Shown: piece by piece, positions 1 through 5,569 of the stretch
Numbering within the stretch: the first letter of the stretch is position 1
Layout: each line of letters opens with the position of its first letter
From: Pseudomonadota bacterium
GTDB lineage: Bacteria > Pseudomonadota > Alphaproteobacteria > Azospirillales > Azospirillaceae
Reading direction: 5' to 3'
NCBI GenBank assembly: GCA_023416455.1
Contig: JAEZHQ010000534.1
Span: 1-6,379, forward strand
DNA: 6,379 bases
The notes under the pieces: model-generated
What the model was told of the DNA's origin: nothing
Database searches by the model: none
The model's input: only the letters and a program-made list of their open reading frames with translations
Position numbers and translations under genes: made by a program

Positions 1-728
1 GGCCGGCCCTGGCCGTCCGCACGGGCCAGCGCCTCGTCCAGGGTCCGGGCGGTGAGGTGCAGGCGCGCCGCCAGGACGGTGACGTCCAGCCTCGCCGCCG
101 CCTCGCGCCCGGCGTCCTCCGGCTCCGCCAGCCGCAGGGCCTCGTGGCGCCACAGGCCGGCCAGGGCGTTGCGCAGGGCGCGCGCGTGGTCCAGCACGTC
201 CCGGTTCAGGCGCAGGCGGCGGTCGGACTCCGCGACGCTCTCGGAGAAGCGGACGTTGGCGATGCGCTGGCGCTGGCGGGCGCGGTCGGTGATCTCGTTG
301 AGGCGGGCGGCCTGCTCGGCCATGGTGGCGATCAGCGCGTCGTTCTGCTGCGTGACCGCCTTGAACCGCTCCATGCGCTCGGCGTAACGGCCGAGGGTCT
401 GCCCGGTGTCGGCGACCGCCGCCGCCAGGCCGGCGTCCCCCGCCGCCGCCGGCGCCAGCGCGTCCAGCTGCCGGCGCGCCTCCCCGGTCCGCTCGTCGAA
501 CCGGGCACCGTGCAGCGCCCGTCTGGCCGGCGCCGCGTGCAGATAGTCCGCGCGCGCCGCCGCCGCCGCCATCAGCTCGCGGTAGACGGTGCCGGCGACC
601 ACCGCGGAATGGTGGGCACGGTCGGCCTGTTGCAGCAGGAACCAGGCGACCACCGCGATGGCCGCGGCCACCAGCACCGGCATGCCGCCGACGGCGGCGA
701 TCCTGTGGGCGATCCGGGCGCCGGTCAT
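1..728 (-). CDS. Membrane-anchored sensor protein, N-terminal part (chemoreceptor or sensor kinase), truncated by window edge
   Basis: The minus-strand frame is open from an ATG at 728 to the left edge: 242 codons, no stop, C-terminus missing. Residues 1-12 are short and basic (MTGARIAHRIAA). Residues about 13-32 form one hydrophobic membrane helix ending in AWFLLQQADR. The rest is Ala/Arg/Glu-rich, predicted helical and probably periplasmic; residues about 110-185 look like long helices or a coiled coil (RYAERMERFKAVTQQND, then SESVAESDRRLRLNRDVLDH). This layout is typical of the sensing half of methyl-accepting chemotaxis proteins, and also of some histidine kinases and diguanylate cyclases. 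The second membrane helix, HAMP and output domain lie outside the window, so the class is inferred. The gene follows the dppA-like gene by 48 nt on the same strand and probably shares its transcript. No Shine-Dalgarno precedes the ATG; ATG 728 is the first in-frame start after the upstream TAA. Confidence 0.7.
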   Translation of the reverse strand, partial: MTGARIAHRIAAVGGMPVLVAAAIAVVAWFLLQQADRAHHSAVVAGTVYRELMAAAAARADYLHAAPARRALHGARFDERTGEARRQLDALAPAAAGDAGLAAAVADTGQTLGRYAERMERFKAVTQQNDALIATMAEQAARLNEITDRARQRQRIANVRFSESVAESDRRLRLNRDVLDHARALRNALAGLWRHEALRLAEPEDAGREAAARLDVTVLAARLHLTARTLDEALARADGQGR

Positions 729-776
729 GGGTGGCGCGGCACCATGGGCAGGAAGGGCGGCGGGCGGCGCACGGCC

Positions 777-2393
777 TTACGGCGCCAGGTCGACGTTTCG
801 GAAGGCGTGCAGGCCGAACGGACTCATCCGGTAGCCCTGCACCTCCTTGCGGAGCACCATGAAGACCATGGAATGGGCGAGCGGCAGCCAGGGCGCCTCC
901 CGCTTGAAGACGAGCTGGGCCTGATGGTACAGCGCGGTGCGTTCGGCCTTGTCGGTCGACTGCTTGGCGCGGACGATCAGGCTCTCGAAGTCGGGATGGC
1001 ACCATTTGGCCATGTTGCCGCCGCCCGGGCGGGCCGCCTCGCAGCTCAGCAGCGTGTAGAGGAAGTTGTCGGGATCGCCGTTGTCGCTGGTCCAGCCGAT
1101 CATGCCGGCCTGGTGGTCGCCGTTCATCAGCCGCTTCATGTAGACCGACCAGTCGTCGGTGACCAGCGTGGCCCGGATGCCGACCTTGGCCAGATCGTTG
1201 CGCATCATCTCGGCCGCCCGCTTGGCGTCGGGCATGTAGGGCCGGGCCACCGGCATGTGCCAGAACTCGGTCTCGAAACCCGCCGGGTAACCGGCTTCGG
1301 CCAGCAGGGCGCTGGCCTGGTCGGGATCGTAGGGGGTATCGACGACCGCGTCGTTGTAGGCCCAGGAGGTGGGCGGAAGCGGGTTCTTGGCCATCCGGCC
1401 GGCCGGCCCGTAGATCGCCTCCACCAGCGTCCTGCGGTCGATGGCCATGCTGACGGCGCGGCGGACGCGGACGTCGTCGAACGGCTTCCGGCTTGCGTTG
1501 AAGGTGAGGAAGGCGACGTTGAACCCTTCCCGGCGCATCAGCACGAGGTCGGGATCCGCCTCCACCTTCGGCAGGTCGGCCAGGTTGGGGAAGGGCATGA
1601 CGTGGCATTCGCCGGATTGCAGCTTGTTCAGCCGGACCGCGGCGTTCGGCGTGATCGCGAAGACCAGGTTGTCGAGCGGCGGCCGGCCGGCCCAATGGTC
1701 GGGAAAAGCCTTGAAGCGGACCGCCACGCCCTTCTGGTAGGACACCAGCTGGAACGGGCCGGTGCCCACCGGCGCCTGGTCGAAGCGCTCCGGCGTGCCC
1801 GCCTTCATCATGTGGCCGGCATACTCCGCCGAGGTGATCGCCGCGAAGGCCATGGTCAGGTCGGCCAGGAACGGCGCCTCGGGCCGGTTCAGGGTGAAGC
1901 GCACCGTCCGGTCGTCGACCGCCTCGATGGACTTCAGCAGCGCCGGCATCGACATGTCGCCGAAGTAGTCGTAGGTCAGGCCGCTGACCCGGTGATAGGG
2001 GTGGTCCGGCCGCCACTGGCGCAGGAAGGTGAACAGCACGTCGTCGGCGTTGAGGGGCCGGCTGGGCGTGAAGTCGGCGGTGCCCTGGAAGCGCGCTCCC
2101 GGGCGCAGCGTGAAGGTGTAGACCAGCCCGTCCGGCGAGATGGACCAGGACTCCGCCAGCCCCGGCACGATGGCCTGGCTGTCCGGGTCGAAGCGGACCA
2201 GCGTGTCGAAGACCGGGATGATCGCGTCGAAGCTGGTGCTGGTCCGCGCCAGGGGCGGGCTGAGGCTGTCCGGGTTGCCCTCCGAGCAGAAGACCAGGGT
2301 CTTCGCCGCCTCGGCGGGAGCGGCGGCGGCAAGCAGGCCAAGCAATCCCAAGGCCGACACGACACGCCCCACACCCTTGCACAGCCGTTCCAT
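777..2393 (-). CDS. dppA: ABC transporter peptide-binding protein, DppA family (SBP_bac_5)
   Basis: This is a periplasmic solute-binding protein that should capture dipeptides or similar oligopeptides. It is 538 residues from the ATG at 2393 (E. coli DppA is 535). A signal peptide covers residues 1-30, with a hydrophobic core VVSALGLLGLLAAAAPAEAA and mature start at KTLVFCSEG, which matches mature DppA (KTLVYCSEG). Family stretches recalled from E. coli DppA recur in order: VPGLAESW, LNADDVLFTF, LNRPEAPFLADL, PVGTGPFQLV, CHVMPFPN, YDPDQASALL and NGDPDNF. All four DppA cysteines are kept (Cys36/Cys263 and Cys451/Cys465, two expected disulfides). Asp437 aligns with the DppA aspartate (mature Asp408) that binds the ligand amino group. 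A GTG at 2402 is also in frame, but GGAGG at 2409-2405 is only 2 nt from it and 11 nt from the ATG, so the ATG is preferred. No permease or ATPase gene adjoins it; a membrane sensor lies downstream. Heme, nickel or other ligands used by DppA relatives cannot be excluded. Confidence 0.93.
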   Translation of the reverse strand: MERLCKGVGRVVSALGLLGLLAAAAPAEAAKTLVFCSEGNPDSLSPPLARTSTSFDAIIPVFDTLVRFDPDSQAIVPGLAESWSISPDGLVYTFTLRPGARFQGTADFTPSRPLNADDVLFTFLRQWRPDHPYHRVSGLTYDYFGDMSMPALLKSIEAVDDRTVRFTLNRPEAPFLADLTMAFAAITSAEYAGHMMKAGTPERFDQAPVGTGPFQLVSYQKGVAVRFKAFPDHWAGRPPLDNLVFAITPNAAVRLNKLQSGECHVMPFPNLADLPKVEADPDLVLMRREGFNVAFLTFNASRKPFDDVRVRRAVSMAIDRRTLVEAIYGPAGRMAKNPLPPTSWAYNDAVVDTPYDPDQASALLAEAGYPAGFETEFWHMPVARPYMPDAKRAAEMMRNDLAKVGIRATLVTDDWSVYMKRLMNGDHQAGMIGWTSDNGDPDNFLYTLLSCEAARPGGGNMAKWCHPDFESLIVRAKQSTDKAERTALYHQAQLVFKREAPWLPLAHSMVFMVLRKEVQGYRMSPFGLHAFRNVDLAP

Positions 2394-2404
2394 CTCAGCC
2401 ACAC

Positions 2405-2409
2405 CCTCC
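2405..2409 (-). promoter_or_regulatory. Shine-Dalgarno of the dppA-like gene, decides its start
   Basis: The minus strand reads GGAGGG, then TGTGGCTGAG, then ATG. The core GGAGG leaves an 11-nt spacer to ATG 2393 but only 2 nt to the alternative GTG at 2402, which is too close for initiation. This favours the ATG. Confidence 0.6.
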
Positions 2410-2428
2410 GCTTGCCCCGCCCACAGAG

Positions 2429-2457
2429 AGAATCCAATCCCTGGACATCCGCCTCAA
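2429..2457 (-). promoter_or_regulatory. Candidate sigma70-type promoter for the dppA-like gene
   Basis: On the minus strand TTGAGG (2457-2452) and GATTCT (2434-2429) are separated by 17 nt, placing transcription start near 2422, about 30 nt before ATG 2393. The -35 box matches the consensus at four of six positions, the -10 box at only three. It is the best pair seen in the 175-bp gap upstream of the gene, but the assignment is tentative. If this promoter is used, the small upstream reading frame starting at 2475 would not be transcribed from its beginning. Confidence 0.3.
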
Positions 2458-2568
2458 GAGACGGTTTCCGTTCATGATTCTCTTTTTTGGACCTATCACA
2501 TCCGATTGCCGGCCGACGACGCGCATGTCAGCCCGTTCAATCGCGTGAGGCGATCGGCCGCAGCCGGC

Positions 2569-2946
2569 TCAGGCGGAGAGGTGGTCGATGTGGTGGAGAG
2601 CGGGACGGTCTCCAGGACGGTCCCCGTGATCGAGCGGTGCCGTTGGCGTGTCCAGCGCCGTTCCCGCCACCGGATCCCCGTAACCATGGCCGGCGCTGCG
2701 GTGGCCCTCCTCCGTCGCGGCGACCCGGTAGTAATTGGCCACGAAGACACGGACGCCCGACGACAGGTTCGGGCAGGCGCCGAACCGCTCGACGCATTGC
2801 GTCTCGATCCTTGAGACGAGCGCGTCGAGCCTCATCCCCTCGCGGCGCGCGATGTCGTTCAGGGCATCCCACATGGACGGCTCAAGCCGCATGCTGGTGC
2901 GGCGGCCGTTGACCTTGACGTTCCTTCCGACCAGCCCGGCGAGCAT
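2569..2946 (-). CDS. Ribbon-helix-helix domain regulator (RHH_4-like)
   Basis: A small DNA-binding protein of 125 residues from ATG 2946. The segment RNVKVNGRRTSMRLEP (residues 8-23) carries the ribbon strand (about 16-21). Helix A follows (SMWDALNDIARREG, 24-37), then helix B (RLDALVSRIETQCVERF, 39-55), then a third helix ending in SSGVRVFVANYYR (62-74). The order (ribbon, WDAL helix, LVSRIE helix, RVFV..YYR ending) is that of the alphaproteobacterial ribbon-helix-helix family Pfam calls RHH_4. Such proteins bind short repeats as dimers; the target here is unknown. The last 50 residues are rich in Gly, Asp, His and Pro and look disordered. Three consecutive in-frame GTG codons at 2958-2950 could add four residues; the ATG is preferred because family members usually begin only a few residues before RN(V/I). 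It is co-oriented with the dppA-like gene 175 bp downstream, which it might regulate (inference only). Confidence 0.85.
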   Translation of the reverse strand: MLAGLVGRNVKVNGRRTSMRLEPSMWDALNDIARREGMRLDALVSRIETQCVERFGACPNLSSGVRVFVANYYRVAATEEGHRSAGHGYGDPVAGTALDTPTAPLDHGDRPGDRPALHHIDHLSA

Positions 2947-2976
2947 TTCCACCACCACATCCGAAACGGGTGCGGT

Positions 2977-3007
2977 ATTGTATCCTGTGCACGCCGGGCG
3001 ATGTCAA
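2977..3007 (-). promoter_or_regulatory. Near-consensus sigma70 promoter of the RHH gene
   Basis: On the minus strand a perfect TTGACA lies at 3007-3002. It is followed after 17 nt by GATACA (2984-2979), or after 19 nt by TACAAT (2982-2977), within the AT-rich stretch GGATACAATACC, which stands out in this GC-rich DNA. Transcription would begin near 2972-2970, leaving a leader of only 10 to 26 nt before the RHH start codons. The -10 region overlaps the 10-mer CAATACCGCA, which recurs at 3163-3172, so self-repression by the RHH protein is possible. Confidence 0.6.
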
Positions 3008-3108
3008 CCGCCCCGTGCGTGGTCCATGCGCGGGTCCGGGACACCGCCGCCCTCCCGGTCAAGGTGGCGGCCGCCGCGGGCGAACGGCCCGGAAGGTTGT
3101 CGTCCAAG

Positions 3109-3126
3109 CAACGCCGGCAACGCCGG
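3109..3126. repeat. Tandem direct repeat, 2 x 9 bp (CAACGCCGG)
   Basis: CAACGCCGG occurs twice with no gap, at 3109-3117 and 3118-3126. The second copy overlaps the CCGGGCC arm of an inverted repeat whose partner GGCCCGG is at 3086-3092. No function is evident; in GC-rich DNA such a short repeat may be accidental. Confidence 0.5.
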
Positions 3127-3162
3127 GCCTGCGCCAAAGAAGACCGCAACGCCTCCGCTCAT

Positions 3163-3172
3163 CAATACCGCA
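3163..3172 (+). promoter_or_regulatory. Candidate operator half: second copy of CAATACCGCA
   Basis: CAATACCGCA here is identical to the minus strand of 2980-2971, which overlaps the -10 region and likely start site of the RHH gene. This copy also sits in the near-palindrome ATACCGCAGTAT (ATAC/GTAT arms, 3166-3177). It lies 182 bp upstream of the plus-strand operon. Binding by the RHH protein is inferred from position alone. Confidence 0.25.
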
Positions 3173-3353
3173 GTATGCAAACTTGCTCATAACCACCCGC
3201 AGGACGCCGCTCATGCGGTGCCCATTCTATACTTCGAGGGGAATTTGCTTTGCGGAGACCGCGCGTTTCGGCGTAAATCATCACAGGCCGGGACTCGGGC
3301 GGCGAACTGGCCGGACGACGCGGAACGGGGCGGCGGCGGAAGGATGGGCAGCC

Positions 3354-4214
3354 ATGGATTGCACTGGGGAGGCAAGACGCAGACGGCGCGTCCGGTCCCT
3401 GTTCGGGCTGGCCGCCGCCTTCCGGCACGGCGACACCGCGCTGGCCGCGGCGGCGCGGACCCTGGAGGAGGGAAGCCCCACCCCGTGCGACGATGCGGGC
3501 GGCGCGCCGTGGGACACGGAGCTTGACCGTGCGGCCGCGCAGCAGGCGCTTTTGAAGGCCCTCCCCGTCCGCACCGTCCAGGAGGCGCAGGCGGTCGTCC
3601 GCGCGATGGCCGGGCACGACGATCCGGTGTTCCGGACGCTGGTCGGCGGATCGGTCGAAAAGCTGCTCCAGTCCCTTCAGACGATCGCCGAACAGCTCGG
3701 CGTCGCCGGCGGACCGGCGCCGCGCCCGGGCGCCCGGCACGCCGACGCCGAGCTGTTCCGGCACGACGGCCGGCGGGCCGATCTGCTGGCGCGGATCGCG
3801 GCGCTGACCCGGGAGGAGCGGGAGGCGCAGGAGGCCGACCTGCGCCGGCAGGCGCGCGACGCCCTGGAGAAGCTGGCCGCGGCCCCGGTCCGCACCGCCG
3901 CCGGGGTGGCGCTCAAGCTTCGCGTCTTCCTGCATGAGATGCAGGCCGCCGATTTCCGTCCCGCCGACCCCGCGCCGCTCGCCGCCCTGCTCCGCTCGGG
4001 CGTGGAGGCGGTGGAACGCATGGCGGCGGAGGAGTGGAGCTGCACGCTCGATGAATTCGCGGTGGACGCGCTGGAGGCCCTGCCGGTGGAGCCGACCGCC
4101 GGCATGATCGCGGCCGGCGCCCAGGCCGGCGGCATCGGCGGCAATCTCGCGCGCGCCGTCTATGCCGCCATGGCGATGGAGTTTCTCGCGCCGACGAAGA
4201 GATCCGCCGAATGA
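3354..4214 (+). CDS. Hypothetical helical protein with internal duplication, 286 aa
   Basis: I do not recognise a named function. The start is set by GGAAGG at 3338-3343, 10 nt before ATG 3354; the frame is open further upstream but that part shows no protein-like character. The N-terminus is basic (residues 8-14, RRRRRVR). The sequence is otherwise helical, Ala/Arg/Glu-rich, without signal peptide or membrane helix, so probably cytoplasmic. Two segments look related: residues about 64-108 (QALLKALPVRTVQEAQAVV) and 169-223 (DALEKLAAAPVRTAAGVALK), both built on L-x(3)-PVRT followed by two helices. Residues 137-170 are highly charged and may be a coiled coil. Near the C-terminus, PTAGMIAAGAQAGG then ARAVYAAM (248-273) resembles a PT..MI.AGA...VY.AM motif I recall from alphaproteobacterial and prophage hypothetical proteins, which is weak evidence. 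It is the first gene of a two-gene operon, overlapping the next gene by 4 nt. Confidence 0.75.
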   Translation: MDCTGEARRRRRVRSLFGLAAAFRHGDTALAAAARTLEEGSPTPCDDAGGAPWDTELDRAAAQQALLKALPVRTVQEAQAVVRAMAGHDDPVFRTLVGGSVEKLLQSLQTIAEQLGVAGGPAPRPGARHADAELFRHDGRRADLLARIAALTREEREAQEADLRRQARDALEKLAAAPVRTAAGVALKLRVFLHEMQAADFRPADPAPLAALLRSGVEAVERMAAEEWSCTLDEFAVDALEALPVEPTAGMIAAGAQAGGIGGNLARAVYAAMAMEFLAPTKRSAE

Positions 4215-4789
4215 TCCGGCGGTTGTCTCCGGACGCGCCCGGTGCCCCCGGCCTCGACTGGCCGGTCGGCCTCGGCCGCGCCGGCGCGCTTTCCATGGGC
4301 CGGGGCTGCAACGACCGCCGGCCGCCCGGGCAAGGGACCCCGCCCCTGGTGGACATCCACCCGCAGCCGTTGCGCTTCGCCTCGGAGGCGCAGCAGGCCG
4401 TGGCCGCCGCCTGCGCGCGGCAGGCCTCCCTCACCGGCGCCCTGCGCGCCGTGCTGAAGGAGACCGGCCTGCTGGCCCACTGCACGCTCCTGGCCGCCGC
4501 CCCCGGCGGCCCGCTGACCTTCCGCTACATCGGCGTCCCGACGCGGCGGATCCTTGGCGAGGAGTGGGCGCGCGGCCAGCTCGGCCGGCCGGACGAGGAG
4601 GATCCCCACCAGGATTTCTCCGCCAGCGTCGGCGTCCAGTACCGGCGCGCCATCGAAGGCGGGGAGCCGGTTCTGAACCGGGTGTTCTGCACCGGCGTGA
4701 CGCCGGCCCCCTTCGCCTACACGCATCTGCTGTTCGGCTTTTCGCTTCCGACCGGGGAGCGGGCCGTCCTGTCCTGCGTCCAGCTCTAG
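4211..4789 (+). CDS. Small PAS-like domain protein (PAS_5-like), no output domain
   Basis: This 192-residue protein begins at the ATG of an ATGA overlap with the preceding stop, so it is probably translationally coupled. Residues 1-45 are Pro/Gly-rich and look disordered. Residues 46-95 are helical (FASEAQQAVAAACARQ, then GALRAVLKETGLL). Residues about 101-191 resemble a PAS fold: strand LTFRYIG, helix TRRILGEEW, helix VGVQYRRAIEGGEPVLNRV, then strands YTHLLFGFSLP and RAVLSCVQL. The order fRyiG..l..ilG...Y..a...g.P....., ending in a two-strand hairpin, matches the small alphaproteobacterial PAS_5 proteins as I remember them; this needs a profile search. No kinase, cyclase or DNA-binding domain is attached, so it would work as a ligand-sensing or partner-binding module, perhaps with the 286-residue protein beside it. 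Its TAG stop overlaps the stop of the opposing gene. Confidence 0.7.
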   Translation: MIRRLSPDAPGAPGLDWPVGLGRAGALSMGRGCNDRRPPGQGTPPLVDIHPQPLRFASEAQQAVAAACARQASLTGALRAVLKETGLLAHCTLLAAAPGGPLTFRYIGVPTRRILGEEWARGQLGRPDEEDPHQDFSASVGVQYRRAIEGGEPVLNRVFCTGVTPAPFAYTHLLFGFSLPTGERAVLSCVQL

Positions 4790-5478
4790 CCCGCCGAGGC
4801 CAGGGCGTGGGCGCGCGGGCGGACCGCGTCGGCGACGTCGATCAGCACCGACGCGCGGGAAAATCGCATCAGGTGGAGCGGCAACCGGCCCACCCCCTGC
4901 TGGTGGTAGCAGATGGTCGGCCGCCGGTCGAGGCGACGGCGGCCGGCGGCGGCGCCGCCGCTCCACACCGGGACCGTCTCGGGATCCACGAGGCCGACCA
5001 CCCACATGGGCCGCCAGCGCTCCATGGCGACGATGCGCGCCAGGGTGCCCAGCGGATGGAACAGGCCCTTGCCGCGCCAGTCGGGGCGGTTCCAGCCGGC
5101 GACGATCCAGGCCACGGTGTGGCGGGTGTCGAAGGCGGCCTCGCTGGCGCAGAAGCACCATTCCTCCGACGGCGCGTCGCCGGGATCGTGGAAGGCCGAG
5201 AGGTCGGCCAGGCGGGCGCCGAAGGAGGCCGCGGAGCAGTCGAGCCGGATCGCCGCGTGGGTCGCCACCACGTCGCCGTGCCGGTCCAGCGCGGCCAGCC
5301 AGAAGGCTTCGGCCGAACGTGGCTTGGGCAGCGGCTTGAACCACGAATTGCGGTTGCGCTCGTTCACCTGCATCAGGCTCTGCCAATCGTCGGACAGGGC
5401 GACCGAAACGCCACGCCCGTCCAGCGTTCGTCGCAGCGCGTCGCAGGCCAGCGAACGCGCCCGGGGACTGCCATCCAT
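4786..5478 (-). CDS. GNAT-like acetyltransferase, hypothetical
   Basis: This 230-residue protein is predicted soluble. Residues 122-142 (VAWIVAGW then NRPDWRGKGLFHP) look like strand beta4 and motif A of the GNAT fold, where the backbone of (R/Q)..G.G/A holds acetyl-CoA pyrophosphate; here the loop reads DWRGKG. Earlier residues (about 45-84) contain NSWFKPLPKPRSAEAFWLAA and a beta-like RHGDVVATHAAIRL. Later ones (155-162, WRPMWVVG) fit strand beta5. I recall similar unnamed alphaproteobacterial proteins with NSWF near the N-terminus and a W-rich RG.G segment; the substrate is unknown. The start at 5478 is chosen because GGAG (5490-5487) lies 8 nt upstream. An in-frame ATG at 5502 would add eight residues but has only AGG directly abutting it. 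It converges with the PAS-like gene, sharing CTAG at the stops, and diverges from the gene at 5570. Confidence 0.65.
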   Translation of the reverse strand: MDGSPRARSLACDALRRTLDGRGVSVALSDDWQSLMQVNERNRNSWFKPLPKPRSAEAFWLAALDRHGDVVATHAAIRLDCSAASFGARLADLSAFHDPGDAPSEEWCFCASEAAFDTRHTVAWIVAGWNRPDWRGKGLFHPLGTLARIVAMERWRPMWVVGLVDPETVPVWSGGAAAGRRRLDRRPTICYHQQGVGRLPLHLMRFSRASVLIDVADAVRPRAHALASAG

Positions 5479-5486
5479 GCTCCATT

Positions 5487-5490
5487 CTCC
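5487..5490 (-). promoter_or_regulatory. Shine-Dalgarno that decides the start of the GNAT-like gene
   Basis: The minus strand reads GGAG, then AATGGAGC, then ATG 5478: an 8-nt spacer, close to ideal. The longer alternative start at 5502 lacks a properly spaced ribosome-binding site. Confidence 0.45.
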
Positions 5491-5569
5491 ATCAGGCTGC
5501 ATCCTGCGCGCTTGATGGTCGAGAAAGGCGAGCGCTGTCCCTCGATCCTACATTAGGACGCGAATCACC

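Larger units (their letters stand above)
3008..3353. other. Intergenic region between divergent RHH gene and helical-protein gene
   Basis: No convincing gene was found in this stretch. It contains a tandem 9-bp repeat (3109-3126), an inverted repeat GGCCCGG/CCGGGCC (3086-3092 and 3123-3129) enclosing most of it, a copy of CAATACCGCA (3163-3172), and a less GC-rich segment at about 3160-3280. Within the latter, TATACT (3228-3233) is the best -10-like hexamer on the plus strand, though it has no matching -35 at 16-19 nt. If used, it would give a leader of roughly 110 nt for the gene at 3354. A small RNA or a long structured leader is possible, but nothing here proves one. Confidence 0.4.

Noticed and set aside
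57..2477. Open plus-strand frame of about 806 codons opposite the sensor and dppA-like genes
   Set aside because: The minus strand has a clear DppA homologue with signal peptide and conserved residues across this stretch; the plus-strand product is Arg/Gly/Val/His-rich, low-complexity, and resembles no protein. Long antisense frames are expected at this GC content.
2456..2488. Terminator-like hairpin AAGAGA/TCTCTT followed by a T-run on the plus strand
   Set aside because: No plus-strand gene ends nearby, the stem is short and AT-rich with a 17-base loop, and on the minus strand the element lies upstream of the dppA-like gene without a T-run after it.
3240..3267. GGAAT...CGTT resembling an EcfG (general stress sigma factor) promoter
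   Set aside because: The spacing is 19 nt where 16-17 is usual, and the -35 box lacks the final C of GGAAC.
2970..3353. N-terminal extension of the 286-residue protein using the upstream ATG at 2970
   Set aside because: The added residues are Pro/Arg/Gly-rich without domain character and would overlap the RHH promoter; a good ribosome-binding site precedes ATG 3354.
5511..5554. TTGATG and TACATT as a plus-strand promoter for the 185-residue protein
   Set aside because: The spacing is 32 nt, far outside the 16-19 nt range. A TCGAG/CTCGA inverted repeat in the same gap (5518-5522 and 5541-5545) is too short to call.
4160..5556. Long open frames of over 400 codons on both strands across the PAS-like and GNAT-like genes
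   Set aside because: Their products are Arg/Pro/Gly-rich and domain-free, and they cross the boundary of two better supported genes that have ribosome-binding sites.
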